Assembly: GCA_013821425.1 (NCBI GenBank) | Contig: JACDGV010000008.1 | Span: forward strand, 33,698-97,697 | Direction of reading: 5' to 3' | DNA length: 64,000 nucleotides | From: Nitrosospira sp. | GTDB taxonomy: Bacteria > Pseudomonadota > Gammaproteobacteria > Burkholderiales > Nitrosomonadaceae | Notes under the pieces: model-generated | Database searches by the model: none | What the model saw: only the letters and a program-made list of their open reading frames with translations | Told to the model about the DNA's origin: nothing | Made by a program: the position numbers and the translations under genes | Part shown: positions 45,886 to 55,791 of the stretch, one piece after another | How positions within the stretch are numbered: the first letter of the stretch is position 1 | How the letters are laid out: each line of letters opens with the position of its first letter

Positions 45886-46305
45886 TCAACTACTACTGGT
45901 CTGCTCAAAATGCGTGATACGCTCCATCGTCGCCAATGCCGCCCCAACAAGGCCACCCACCGCGTCCGCGGCCAAATCGGCCCATTCCGCTTGACGGCCT
46001 GGAAGATACAACTGATGCCACTCGTCAAGCATACCCACCAGCAGCGCACCGACAAATGCAATAGCTACCCTCCGACATCCTTGCATTCCGCTTGCCAGCC
46101 CGATTCCCCAAGCCAACAAGGCAAAGATACATCCATGAAGGAGCTTATCCCAGGGTGGGGACACGAGATCCAAGGCTACAGGTTGCGCCCCCAGCACAAA
46201 CAGGCTAAAAATTATCCCCAGTGTCAGCAGCAATGCTGCGGCACGAAGGGATAGCGCACGGCGGAAAAACGAAATGAGTGTCAATTCTACAGGTGTGTTT
46301 TCCAA
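45886..46305 (-). CDS. VanZ-family membrane protein
   Basis: Integral membrane protein of 139 residues with about four helices (AALLLTLGIIFSLFVLGAQP, LHGCIFALLAWGIGLASGM, VAIAFVGALLVGMLDEWHQL). The VanZ-like signature includes PPWDKLLHGC and DEWHQLYLPGRQAEWADLAAD. VanZ gives low-level teicoplanin resistance in enterococci; relatives near polysaccharide loci are common and of unknown role. It is transcribed against the eps genes, and its first 32 bases overlap the start of xrtB, so the two genes share an overlapping divergent 5-prime region. Confidence 0.82.
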   Translation of the reverse strand: MENTPVELTLISFFRRALSLRAAALLLTLGIIFSLFVLGAQPVALDLVSPPWDKLLHGCIFALLAWGIGLASGMQGCRRVAIAFVGALLVGMLDEWHQLYLPGRQAEWADLAADAVGGLVGAALATMERITHFEQTSSS

Positions 46306-47194
46306 GCAGGCTCAAAGGCCGGAAGGCTGGCGCAGCCAGTTGCTTATCTGGTTACCGATTATTGCGGGCCTAATCGTACTCTATCTGCCAAGCGGAGTCG
46401 ATCTCTTTCGCGGCGTTTGGGGCACCGATCAACAAGCGCATGGTCCCATAGTACTGGGCATTGCCTGTTGGCTTATCTATCGAAAGTGGCCAGAAATGTG
46501 GCGTTTGAGCGAAGGCCAACCCACGTCCGCGGCGGCCGGATGGCCCATTTTTATCTTCGGGCTGTTGTTCTATGTGATTGGCCGTTCCCAGGACATTCTC
46601 CTCTTCGAAATCGGTTCAGTCATCTGGCTGCTTGCGGCTATCCTCTTGCTCATGCGGGGCCCTGCTGCGCTCAAGGCGCAGTGGTTTGCACTATTCTTCA
46701 TGTTTTTCATGATCCCGCTGCCTGGACCGGTAGTGGACGCCCTGACAATGCCGATGAAGATGGCCGTCTCCTACGTAGCGGAGAATATTCTGTTCTGGGC
46801 GAATTACCCTATTGGCCGTACGGGTGTCATATTGCAAATCGGCCAATATAAACTTCTGGTGGCCGATGCCTGCGCCGGCCTACATACATTATTCACGCTT
46901 GAGGCGCTGGGGCTGCTTTACCTGAACATTATCCGGCATGATTCACTCTTCCGCAATATCACTCTCGCGATCCTGATCGTGCCCATCGCTTTTATTTCAA
47001 ACGTGATTCGGGTAATCGTACTAACATTGATTACCTACCATTTTGGCGATGAAGCGGGACAGGGTTTTTTACATGGGTTCGCAGGGATGGTGCTCTTTCT
47101 CACGGCGCTACTCCTGATCATCGGAGTGGATTCGCTCATTCAGTTAGGAGTAAAGTTGCGGCGCCGCCACGGCGGGGCGTTAACCGGGGCATAA
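46274..47194 (+). CDS. xrtB: Exosortase B
   Basis: Polytopic membrane transpeptidase-like protein of 306 residues with about eight helices. The exosortase catalytic triad is present: Cys200 in VADACAGLHTL, Arg246 in FISNVIRVIVL and His267 in GFLHGFAGM. The B subtype, associated with EPS genes rather than a large set of PEP-CTERM proteins, is supported by the surrounding epsA-epsI genes. It would cleave and transfer sorting-signal proteins at the membrane. The encoded EpsI-type protein follows after four bases. Confidence 0.93.
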   Translation: MSVNSTGVFSKQAQRPEGWRSQLLIWLPIIAGLIVLYLPSGVDLFRGVWGTDQQAHGPIVLGIACWLIYRKWPEMWRLSEGQPTSAAAGWPIFIFGLLFYVIGRSQDILLFEIGSVIWLLAAILLLMRGPAALKAQWFALFFMFFMIPLPGPVVDALTMPMKMAVSYVAENILFWANYPIGRTGVILQIGQYKLLVADACAGLHTLFTLEALGLLYLNIIRHDSLFRNITLAILIVPIAFISNVIRVIVLTLITYHFGDEAGQGFLHGFAGMVLFLTALLLIIGVDSLIQLGVKLRRRHGGALTGA

Positions 47195-47198
47195 AACG

Positions 47199-47876
47199 AT
47201 GAATCTCTGGCTTAGAAATTTAATTCTTCTGATTTTCATGCTCGCTGCCTCTGGTTTCGCGCTGGCCCTGCGCCCCACCCAGAAAATCGCAGATGAGGGT
47301 CTAGTTATCAACCTGGAAACGATAATTCCGCGCACTTTTGGTGATTGGCGGGAAGAGCAGCAAAACTCGGCACAGATCGTCGACCCGCAGCAGCAGGAAT
47401 TGATCAGCAAAATCTATACTCAAACACTTAGCCGTACTTACGTGAATACCAGAGGCTATCGCATTATGCTCTCTATAGCTTATGGGGATGATCAAAGAGA
47501 TTCAATGCAAATGCACTACCCCGAGGTTTGCTATCCTGCACAGGGGTTCTCACTCCAGGCTAAACAACGGGGAGAGCTGACAACAGCGAATGGATCCATT
47601 CCCGTAACTCGAATCCTGACCAATCTGGGTCCCCGCGACGAACCGGTTACATATTGGACAACAGTTGGCGATAAGGTCTTTCAAGGGGGTATCCAGAAGA
47701 AACTAGCAGAAATGAGTTATGGCTTAAATGGCCAAATTCCTGACGGAATGCTGATTCGGATTTCTTCTATCGATGGTGACGCCACCACTGCCTACAAAAT
47801 CCAAACCATGTTTGCTGATCAGATGCTTCATGCTTTAACCCCCGAATACAGGCAAAAGTTGAATGGCAATCTGTGA
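47199..47876 (+). CDS. epsI: EpsI family protein
   Basis: Exosortase-linked protein of 225 residues with an N-terminal membrane helix ([18 protein letters not shown]) and a periplasmic domain containing [31 protein letters not shown] and a downstream strand region. In many genomes EpsI is fused to exosortase; here it is separate. Its exact role is not known. gmd overlaps its end by 14 bases. Confidence 0.9.
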   Translation: MNLWLRNLILLIFMLAASGFALALRPTQKIADEGLVINLETIIPRTFGDWREEQQNSAQIVDPQQQELISKIYTQTLSRTYVNTRGYRIMLSIAYGDDQRDSMQMHYPEVCYPAQGFSLQAKQRGELTTANGSIPVTRILTNLGPRDEPVTYWTTVGDKVFQGGIQKKLAEMSYGLNGQIPDGMLIRISSIDGDATTAYKIQTMFADQMLHALTPEYRQKLNGNL

Positions 47877-48993
47877 CGTGACTAATGCGCCAAGCAAGGT
47901 TGCTCTTATTACCGGCATTACCGGGCAGGATGGCGCCTATCTCGCCGATTTTCTGCTTAAGAAGGGTTACGTTGTGCATGGGGTCAAACGGCGTTCCTCG
48001 CTGTTTAACACCGATCGCATCGATCATCTTTATCAGGATCCGCATGTTTTCCAACGCAACTTTATTCTTCATTATGGCGATCTGACCGACTCCACCAACC
48101 TGATTCGCATCGTTCAACAGGTGCAACCCGACGAGATCTATAACTTGGCTGCCATGAGCCACGTTGCAGTTAGTTTTGATACCCCTGAATATACCGCCAA
48201 TGCCGACGGCATCGGTACTCTCCGTATTTTGGAGGCCATCCGTATCCTTCGACTGGAAAAGAAAACCCGCTTCTACCAGGCTAGCACCTCTGAACTCTAC
48301 GGTTTAGTGCAGGAAACTCCTCAAAAAGAAACTACGCCCTTCTATCCGCGTAGTCCCTATGCTGTGGCAAAGCTCTATGGCTACTGGATCACCGTTAATT
48401 ACCGGGAAGCTTACGGTTTATATGCGTGTAATGGCATCCTCTTCAATCACGAAAGTCCATTGCGCGGCGAAACCTTCGTGACCCGCAAGATCACGCGCGC
48501 GCTTGCCCGCATTAAGCTCGGGCTGCAGGATTGCCTCTATCTCGGTAATCTGGACGCACAGCGGGATTGGGGCCACGCCCGAGATTATGTCGAGATGCAA
48601 TGGCTAATGCTCCAGCAGGAATTGCCCGAGGATTTCGTCATCGCCACAGGCGTTCAGTACAGCGTCCGTGATTTCGTAAATACCGCCGCCGAAGAGTTAG
48701 GGATGCGCATAGGTTGGCACGGTCAAGCAATCGACGAAGTCGGAACACTCGAACAGGTCCACGCGGGCTGCGCGCCGCGGGTAATCGTACGGGTTGATCC
48801 GCGATACTTTCGCGCAACAGAGGTCGAAACCCTGCTCGGCGATCCAACCAAAGCCAGGGAAAAACTTGGCTGGAGGCCGAACACCAATTTCCGGGAACTC
48901 GTTAGCGAGATGGTGCGCGAAGATCTAAAGAGCGCTGAACGCGATGAGCTCGTCAAGAGGCACGGCTATGCAGCATTTGATTACCACGAATGA
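47863..48993 (+). CDS. gmd: GDP-mannose 4,6-dehydratase
   Basis: Extended SDR enzyme of 376 residues turning GDP-mannose to GDP-4-keto-6-deoxymannose. Motifs are [19 protein letters not shown] near the N-terminus, the family-specific [20 protein letters not shown], and the catalytic [11 protein letters not shown]-terminal [16 protein letters not shown] is typical. Together with fcl it provides GDP-L-fucose for the polymer. Confidence 0.97.
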   Translation: MAICDVTNAPSKVALITGITGQDGAYLADFLLKKGYVVHGVKRRSSLFNTDRIDHLYQDPHVFQRNFILHYGDLTDSTNLIRIVQQVQPDEIYNLAAMSHVAVSFDTPEYTANADGIGTLRILEAIRILRLEKKTRFYQASTSELYGLVQETPQKETTPFYPRSPYAVAKLYGYWITVNYREAYGLYACNGILFNHESPLRGETFVTRKITRALARIKLGLQDCLYLGNLDAQRDWGHARDYVEMQWLMLQQELPEDFVIATGVQYSVRDFVNTAAEELGMRIGWHGQAIDEVGTLEQVHAGCAPRVIVRVDPRYFRATEVETLLGDPTKAREKLGWRPNTNFRELVSEMVREDLKSAERDELVKRHGYAAFDYHE

Positions 48994-49340
48994 ATCGATA
49001 AGTTCGTTATGTCTGATGTTGGCGGATACTCTGCAAGATATTTTGTGCTAAACATGCGGAAGCTTGAAGGTCCGCAATCCGAAGCCCAGCCAGCTCTCCT
49101 GCATCTAATCGTTAGTTGGTATATCAGGAGGAGCGGAACTTTATACAAGAATACCGGTAGAGGGAATTCCCGCGCCGCACAAACTACCCGCGTAACGAGC
49201 GAGACTTCGTATCCTGTAATCGCCACGCTACCCCTTTGGAAAACAGTGGGAGACGTGCTCGTTCCTGAGTATATATGGTAGGTGGTTTCCTAAGTATCGA
49301 ACTCCTGACGGGCTTCCCGATCTGCAACTTGGCAACAAAT
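48994..49340. other. gmd-fcl spacer
   Basis: About 350 bases. A 90-codon frame at 49009-49281 has no recognisable features and is treated as non-coding. No RNA or repeat was noted. The spacing is unusual since gmd and fcl are normally contiguous. Confidence 0.45.
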
Positions 49341-50321
49341 ATGGATAAACATTCCAAGATATATATCGCCGGTCACCGCGGGCTTGTAGGTTCCGCCATC
49401 ATGCGAAACCTCAAGCAGAAGGGTTTCCGCAACCTTATAAGCCGGGCTCACGCCGACTTGGACCTGATCGACCAAAAAGCAACTGAGGCCTTCTTCGCCA
49501 AGGAGAAACCGGAGTATGTGTTTCTCGCGGCTGCAAGGGTGGGCGGGATTCTCGCCAATAACATTTATCCGGCCGACTTTATTCGTGACAATATTGCTAT
49601 TCAAACAAACGTTATCCACGAAGCTTACCGTACTGACGTCAAGAGATTGCTATTTCTGGGTTCGAGCTGCATCTATCCCAAGCTGTCCCCGCAGCCAATG
49701 AAGGAAGAGTACCTTCTCACGGGTCCTTTGGAAGCGACCAACAGGCCTTATGCCTTGGCCAAGATCGCAGGCGTGGAAATGTGTTGGAGCTACAATCGTC
49801 AGTATGGCACCCAGTATCTCGCGGCAATGCCGACGAATCTTTACGGCCCCGGGGACAACTATCACCCGAACAATTCTCACGTGATTCCTGCACTTATCCG
49901 CAAATTCCATGAGGCCAAGGTGAATAGCCAACCAACGGTTACGGTGTGGGGTACCGGCAGTCCCAGGCGGGAGTTTCTTTACGGTGACGATATGGCTGAT
50001 GCCTGTGTCTTTCTGATGAATCTGCCGGCTGACAATTACAGCAGTTTGCTTGGCAGCGACGAGTCAAAGACCGGCATCTTCAAACCTCCCTTGGTCAATA
50101 TAGGAACCGGAGTAGACCTTACCATCAAAGAACTTGCCGAATGCATCAAAGAAATCACTGGCTATCAGGGGGAAATGGTATTTGATTCCACCAAGCCTGA
50201 TGGCAGCCCCAGAAAATTGCTGGACGTTAGCCAACTTCGAGTTCTTGGATGGGCGGCGAGTACAAACATAGCGGACGGGCTTATATCAGCTTATCGTGAT
50301 TTTATTAAAGCGGAAGCATAG
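49341..50321 (+). CDS. fcl: GDP-L-fucose synthase
   Basis: Epimerase-reductase of 326 residues completing GDP-L-fucose synthesis. NAD(P)-binding motif [12 protein letters not shown] at the N-terminus, catalytic Ser in [14 protein letters not shown] and YALAK for Tyr/Lys, then [19 protein letters not shown]. The ATG at 49341 gives the family N-terminus; 22 upstream codons that remain open are ignored. The flippase gene starts four bases after its stop. Confidence 0.96.
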   Translation: MDKHSKIYIAGHRGLVGSAIMRNLKQKGFRNLISRAHADLDLIDQKATEAFFAKEKPEYVFLAAARVGGILANNIYPADFIRDNIAIQTNVIHEAYRTDVKRLLFLGSSCIYPKLSPQPMKEEYLLTGPLEATNRPYALAKIAGVEMCWSYNRQYGTQYLAAMPTNLYGPGDNYHPNNSHVIPALIRKFHEAKVNSQPTVTVWGTGSPRREFLYGDDMADACVFLMNLPADNYSSLLGSDESKTGIFKPPLVNIGTGVDLTIKELAECIKEITGYQGEMVFDSTKPDGSPRKLLDVSQLRVLGWAASTNIADGLISAYRDFIKAEA

Positions 50322-50324
50322 CAG

Positions 50325-51854
50325 TTGTCATCCCAACCGGAATCCCTTGCTACAAAAGGTCTCCGTGCCATCAAATGGAACTATCTTGGCGCAATAATAC
50401 GTGTTCTAGCCCAACTCGTCGCACAGATCACCATGGCTCGCATACTCGGACCGGAAATCGTAGGTTCGTTCGGTTATGCGCTCTTGCTCATTGGCGTGCT
50501 GAGCTTGCTCATCGATCAAGGACTCGGATGGGCAATTGTCCATGCGCCTGCGGTGACGGACGATGAGTTCCGTATCGTCCTTACCCGGGTAATGCTCGCC
50601 GCCATGCTTTGTGCCACGGCCACATTTATTTGGGCTGACCCGATTGCGTCCTTGCTGGGCTCATCATCAGCCGCGGATGCTATTCGCTTTATCTCTCCAG
50701 CGTATATGTTCATCGGACTGATTGTGGTCACCCATGCGAAGCTGCGCAAGGAGCTACGCTTCCGAGAAATTCAGATCTCCCAAACGCTGTCTTATGTGAT
50801 CGCCTACCCGATTGTCGGCATTTCGTTGGCTGTGGTCGGTGCCGGAATCTGGAGCCTTGTCGTGGCATGGATGCTCCAGGCGGCCCTGGTCACGGTTTTA
50901 ATGCTGCGCTACGCACCCCACTCTTTCGCATTCGCAAGTCCATTTCGAAAATTATCCTTCGGCAGCTACAGTCGAGATATCGCATCTATCAATCTCATCA
51001 ACTGGACTGTAGACCACACTGCCAACGCCTTCATCGGTCGTGTCTTCGGTCCGGCCGCTCTCGGTCTCTACAATACGACACTCGGCTTGGTACGTGTGCC
51101 CGCAAGTCATCTCGTTGTTAACATTCAGACCGTTTTGTTTCCCAGTGCCGCCTTGGTCAAGGACAATCTTCCCTCGCTACGCAAGCTCTACCGGACTTCA
51201 CTTGCGGCGGTACTCCTTATTGCCATTCCTGCATTTAGTTTCGTGGCGGTAGCGTCCGAGGCGATCATCGCAGTCGTGCTGGGGCCTAAATGGTCAGCTG
51301 CCGCTTCAATGTTGCCACCCGTTGCGTTAGCCATGATCCCGCATGTCATTTCATCCATCACCGGCAGCACTCTATCCGGCTGCGGTGAGCAGAAAATTGA
51401 ACTCGCTAGTCAAGCGATGATAGTAGTGCTGCTAATAGCAGCTTACTTCATTTTGCCTCTTAACTCGGCTGTAACCGTATGCTGGTTATTTCTTGGACTT
51501 TATTTGATACGGGCCGGTTTTTTATTTAAAGCTGCGCTGCGTCGGCTTCAGCTGGACTGGCGTGCTGCGGTTCCGATCATACGGGGACCGTTGATAGTCA
51601 CCCTGCTTGGCTCTGCCCTTTACAGCCTCCTGGCTGCTGAGGGCTCTTTTTCACCCTATCTACTAGTTGCAGCCGGGGCAGTGATTTTTGCCTTGATTGA
51701 ACTGCTGTTACTTGCTGTTTCTCCCCAAGTTTTCATGGACCGATCCGTGTTTGATTTACTGGCCCGTGTTAGAACAAAATATGCTCTCCTGGACTGGTTC
51801 CTTAAAAAGGTGGACGATAAGATTGCACCAGCAAACCCAGATAACCCTGATTGA
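50325..51854 (+). CDS. Wzx-type polysaccharide flippase
   Basis: Membrane protein of 509 residues with about 14 hydrophobic helices, from the polysaccharide/lipopolysaccharide transporter (MOP) family. The N-terminal GLRAIKWNYLGAIIRVLAQL, then TMARILGPEIVGSFGYALLL is characteristic. It is expected to flip lipid-linked repeat units across the inner membrane. Start codon TTG at 50325 lies four bases after the fcl stop, with only a weak GGAAGC ribosome site. Confidence 0.9.
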   Translation: MSSQPESLATKGLRAIKWNYLGAIIRVLAQLVAQITMARILGPEIVGSFGYALLLIGVLSLLIDQGLGWAIVHAPAVTDDEFRIVLTRVMLAAMLCATATFIWADPIASLLGSSSAADAIRFISPAYMFIGLIVVTHAKLRKELRFREIQISQTLSYVIAYPIVGISLAVVGAGIWSLVVAWMLQAALVTVLMLRYAPHSFAFASPFRKLSFGSYSRDIASINLINWTVDHTANAFIGRVFGPAALGLYNTTLGLVRVPASHLVVNIQTVLFPSAALVKDNLPSLRKLYRTSLAAVLLIAIPAFSFVAVASEAIIAVVLGPKWSAAASMLPPVALAMIPHVISSITGSTLSGCGEQKIELASQAMIVVLLIAAYFILPLNSAVTVCWLFLGLYLIRAGFLFKAALRRLQLDWRAAVPIIRGPLIVTLLGSALYSLLAAEGSFSPYLLVAAGAVIFALIELLLLAVSPQVFMDRSVFDLLARVRTKYALLDWFLKKVDDKIAPANPDNPD

Positions 51855-51877
51855 ATCATCAATCCTGACCCTCATCC

Positions 51878-53359
51878 ATGGATCTGTCTCAACTCATTTT
51901 CCCCACAATCTATAGTGCCCTTGCGGTGCTCGCAGCTGTAATCTGCATCGCTGTAGGTTGTATTCTTCTGCATGTTTCCCGCAAAAACGTCCAAATATTT
52001 TTCCCGGTCTTATTTCTTCTTATGACGATGATCAGTATCACGGATGTCGCGCTGTCGGGCCGGTCGTTAACCCAACAATACGGCATGCAGGATATGGAAC
52101 TCGGCGACTCTCTTATGGGGGCAACCAAGCTTCCGGCAAAGCTCATGCTCGCGCTTTTGATCGGTTTCTCCGTAGTCAGTCTAGTGGCGCGACTAGTTCA
52201 GCGCCATAAGCAGACTGTTGCGTACGGAGGGCTGCTGGGCGGATTGATGATATTTTATGTTGCGTGTGCGATAGTGCCCGCCGTCTTTGGTTACAAGCCC
52301 CTGTTTTCAATCTCCCTGATTTACATACCTCTAATTCTCTGCGCTCTTTTTCTGAGTGCGCCAGCAGATCCGATGCAACTTACGCAGCAACTCAAGATTG
52401 CAATGTCAATAATTGTTCTGGCAAGTTTGGCAACGGCTGTGGTTGCGCCTTCTATTGCCCTCCAGCAAGGCTACCATGCAGGACTGATTCCTGGCTTCGA
52501 CATCCGGTTATGGGGCTTGGCATCTCATGCAAATGTGTTGGGACCAGTAGCACTCACGCTGCTGATTCTTGAATTGAGCGTGCCGTTAAAGCGACGTATA
52601 TTTCACCAGCTATTATTATGCCTGGCGGGTTTAACTATTATCTTGACTCAATCAAAAACGAGCCTGGCCGCAGGTTCTGTCGCTCTACTTATCATCCTGG
52701 GTTATCGATTCCAGCTCTATCTTCGCGGTTTGTGGAGCTTGCGGAGGGCGGGGGCCGCTACAACAACGAACGGTGTTTTTGCAATTGGAATAGCTGCCCT
52801 CCTACTGCTCACGCTGGCAATACTTGGTTTGGTCCTGTTCCTGGATTATCTTCCAATTCGCTACGATTTTTTTAACCGGAAAGCGCTCGAAGACATGGAG
52901 TCGGGCACTGGTCGCACCAGTATTTGGGCTATAGCAATTAGCGAGGGGTGGAGATATCCACTCTTTGGATACGGATTATCGATTTGGGATCCGGACTTCC
53001 GCTATTCCCGTGGCGTGCTAACAGCTTTCCATGCTCATAACCAGCTCTTGCAGATTTTCAGTGTGGCGGGCTTCTTCGGATTGATGGGTTTTATTATCTA
53101 TCTCTTTATGTTGGGGCGGTTAGCTTGGCGCACATCATCTGTATCGGGCGGCGCGACAGTTGCACTTTTTTCAATTCTGCTGATCCGTTCGATCGCGGAA
53201 GTGCCTCTTCAGATAATTGCATTCACGGGGGGGGATTTTATGGCACATCTCGCATTCGTATTCTTTTTGGGTGCCTGTGAGCGACGGCTGCCTGCCACGA
53301 CCACCGCCAGAAACACCGCATTTAACGTGACACGTTCTAGAAAAGCAGAGGTAGCGTAG
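51878..53359 (+). CDS. O-antigen ligase / Wzy-type polymerase
   Basis: Polytopic protein of 493 residues with 11-12 helices and a large periplasmic loop near residues 330-400 (ALEDMESGTGRTSIWAIAIS, then HAHNQLLQIFSVAGF). The loop motif with a conserved His-x-His and R is typical of the O-antigen ligase / polymerase superfamily. In this context, polymerisation of the repeat units is the likely role. Its TAG stop directly abuts the ATG of the next gene. Confidence 0.87.
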   Translation: MDLSQLIFPTIYSALAVLAAVICIAVGCILLHVSRKNVQIFFPVLFLLMTMISITDVALSGRSLTQQYGMQDMELGDSLMGATKLPAKLMLALLIGFSVVSLVARLVQRHKQTVAYGGLLGGLMIFYVACAIVPAVFGYKPLFSISLIYIPLILCALFLSAPADPMQLTQQLKIAMSIIVLASLATAVVAPSIALQQGYHAGLIPGFDIRLWGLASHANVLGPVALTLLILELSVPLKRRIFHQLLLCLAGLTIILTQSKTSLAAGSVALLIILGYRFQLYLRGLWSLRRAGAATTTNGVFAIGIAALLLLTLAILGLVLFLDYLPIRYDFFNRKALEDMESGTGRTSIWAIAISEGWRYPLFGYGLSIWDPDFRYSRGVLTAFHAHNQLLQIFSVAGFFGLMGFIIYLFMLGRLAWRTSSVSGGATVALFSILLIRSIAEVPLQIIAFTGGDFMAHLAFVFFLGACERRLPATTTARNTAFNVTRSRKAEVA

Positions 53360-54115
53360 ATGGTCCACAATCCCAAGTTCTCTATTATTACGGTCTGCAA
53401 GAATGCGAATACTTCAATTGGTGTAACAGTTGATTCTGTTACCGGCCAAACATATCGCGATTTCGAGTATCTTCTAATCGATGGAGCGTCGACTGACGGA
53501 ACCACAGAGATTGTACGTGAGCGTACCGCAGGCTTGGCCGCAAGTATTATTTCAGAACCCGACGCCGGTATTTACGACGCAATGAATAAAGGACTAAGAC
53601 TGGCGCGTGGCGAATGGGTGTACTTCCTGAATGCAAAGGACTGCCTTTATGATGCGAGGGTTCTAGAACGAATAGCAGACCGAGTGCAGGAGCTCCCTAA
53701 AGTCGAATTGATCTACGGGGACGTGATTTATTATAACGGGGAGCAAAGACGCCTTGTACGCTTCAACTGGCTTAATCGGTGGAATCTCCGGTTTGAGCAT
53801 CTTTGTCATCAGGCGGTATTTGCGCGTCGCTCACTTTTTGAACATATTGGAAACTTTGACCTACGCTATAAGATCAATGCTGACTATGATTGGCTTCTTC
53901 GAGTATTTTGTTCCAATCGCTCTACAGCGCATATCGATTTTCCCGTAGCATTCTATGACTCCGATGGGGTTAGTGCCCGACAACACAAGCAGCTGATTGC
54001 CGAACGCAAAGTGGTGAGAGCGAAGTATCTGCCGAAAATAATCGGGGGGCCATTGCAATGGGGTTATCGTGGGTACCGTAAAGGTCGCCGGATGAGTGGA
54101 TTTTTAGAGCGCTAG
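53360..54115 (+). CDS. Family 2 glycosyltransferase
   Basis: GT-A fold transferase of 251 residues: FSIITVCKNANTSIGVTVDS at the N-terminus, YLLIDGASTDGTTEIV, GIYDAMNKGLRLARGEWVYF, and a later INADYDWLLRVF segment. The WcaA/YcbB-like pattern suggests addition of one sugar in repeat-unit assembly on the cytosolic face. Donor and linkage are unknown. Confidence 0.92.
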   Translation: MVHNPKFSIITVCKNANTSIGVTVDSVTGQTYRDFEYLLIDGASTDGTTEIVRERTAGLAASIISEPDAGIYDAMNKGLRLARGEWVYFLNAKDCLYDARVLERIADRVQELPKVELIYGDVIYYNGEQRRLVRFNWLNRWNLRFEHLCHQAVFARRSLFEHIGNFDLRYKINADYDWLLRVFCSNRSTAHIDFPVAFYDSDGVSARQHKQLIAERKVVRAKYLPKIIGGPLQWGYRGYRKGRRMSGFLER

Positions 54116-54120
54116 TTATT

Positions 54121-55263
54121 GTGATAAAAGCCAGGCGGCGGGTGGCGCTTATAGCTCTTCATTTCTCTGAATACTCAGCAAATTTGGCGCTGGCTTTAGC
54201 TGAGCATTGTGACGTACTGCTTGTGCTGTATCAGGAAAATGCAGATAAGCAGCTTGGCCATGACTGGCGCACCATATTCAAGGGGTCGCGAGCGGAGGTG
54301 CTGGTTCTGAACAAACCGAAATCCGTGTCTTCGGTTTTCCGGAATACATGGCGCATAGTCAGCAGGGTTAAACGGTATGCGCCTGAGATCATTCACTATC
54401 AGGAGGAGATCCGCGACGAACTGGTTCTTGGGCTGATTTTCATACGTACGATACCCACTGTGTTAACGATACATGACCCCACACCACATTCAGGAACAGA
54501 TTCCAATCGTCTTAGATATTCACGTTACAGGTTGTACCTTCCCTTGATGAGATACTCTGCGGATATGGCAATCACGCACGGATGTACACTTTCTGACAGT
54601 TTGGTCAAAAACTATCCTCGCTTTATAGGCAAAGTAAGAACTATTCCTCACGGTCCGTTGGGGCTCAATTGCGTCAAAGAGGGCAGCGAGGAGTCGCTAA
54701 GAACCGATGGGTACCGGCTGCTTTTCTTCGGAAGGATTCACGAATACAAGGGGCTTCGCTACTTTATTGACTCAGTAACGGCATTAAGAAACAAGGGATA
54801 TCCGGTCACTGGGGTAGTTGCAGGGCAAGGAAATGATTTGGAGTGTCATAGGCAACAGATGGAGAATGCTGGCTGTTTTGAAATCCTGGACAGATATATT
54901 TCTGCGGAGGAAATTCCAGGACTGTTCCTCGAATCCTTCGCTGTCATTCTTCCTTACGTGGATGGTACGCAAAGCGGCGTTGCTGCGATGGCGCTTGGTT
55001 TTGCTCGACCTGTTGTGGCTAGCGCTGTTGGATCAATACCGGAACTCGTCAGAGATCGTGAAAATGGCCTGCTGGTTCCGCCTCGTGACGTGCTGGCGCT
55101 AGTCGAGGCAATAGAAACGCTTCTTATTGATAAACAGCTGTGGAAAAGACTGGCTCGGGGCGCAGGTGAGCTAAGAGACGGCGAACTGTCGTGGGGCGTT
55201 ATTGCTGCGAAGACAATGAGTGCATATGATTCGGTTGTAGAAATGCAATTGGATTCTGCATAG
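54121..55263 (+). CDS. Family 4 glycosyltransferase
   Basis: GT-B fold transferase of 380 residues. The donor domain contains LLFFGRIHEYKGLRYFID, VVAGQGNDLE and the ending GVAAMALGFARPVVASAVGS, IPELVRDRENGLLVPPRD. The start at GTG 54121 follows the previous gene by five bases without a strong ribosome site. It probably acts in assembly of the same polymer. Confidence 0.9.
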   Translation: MIKARRRVALIALHFSEYSANLALALAEHCDVLLVLYQENADKQLGHDWRTIFKGSRAEVLVLNKPKSVSSVFRNTWRIVSRVKRYAPEIIHYQEEIRDELVLGLIFIRTIPTVLTIHDPTPHSGTDSNRLRYSRYRLYLPLMRYSADMAITHGCTLSDSLVKNYPRFIGKVRTIPHGPLGLNCVKEGSEESLRTDGYRLLFFGRIHEYKGLRYFIDSVTALRNKGYPVTGVVAGQGNDLECHRQQMENAGCFEILDRYISAEEIPGLFLESFAVILPYVDGTQSGVAAMALGFARPVVASAVGSIPELVRDRENGLLVPPRDVLALVEAIETLLIDKQLWKRLARGAGELRDGELSWGVIAAKTMSAYDSVVEMQLDSA

Positions 55264-55791
55264 ATGATCCGCTTCCTTTGAATCTATTGATAGCATTTTG
55301 ACGATTGTGAGTAGTTCACCTTTTTAAGGTGAACAGGTAACCATCGAATGGAATTCGATAAACTTTCCCTTTTTCGCTGGGCTAGGTAGCTCGGTAGCTC
55401 GGTAGCTCGACGATTTGCATGATTGTTCCCACGCATCCAATCTCGGGTAACTTCTGGAAAAATTGAGACAATGCCGCTACCGCGCAATATTTTGCCTTCT
55501 AAACATTAAAGCTGGTTAGTTAGTTGGCTGCAGGTTTTTTGGCACGGTGTTCGCTACGTCTGGTGTTCGTGCGGAACCAGTTATGCTCATCTGCGCGTGA
55601 TTATCTGGTTCCATTAGCCTATAACGGTCCCGTTGAGCGAAGACGTAGAATGCCTGGAGAGGCGGGGTATGAGAAGCCACCTATTTTTCTGCTCACGGAA
55701 CGTATGCGAATGTGCTTTTTTTGGCATACTGGAAAAGGATTTTCACACCACCGGTGGAATAAGCTTTCCGCCATAGCGGGAAGGTTTTTAA
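55264..55791. other. Intergenic stretch with octamer repeat
   Basis: About 530 bases. GGTAGCTC occurs three times in tandem at 55385-55408. A 92-codon frame at 55524-55802 that overlaps the next gene looks non-coding. No promoter is clear, though an internal one would make sense here. Confidence 0.5.

Noticed and set aside
49009..49281. 90-codon frame between gmd and fcl
   Set aside because: No ribosome site or domain; length is compatible with chance.
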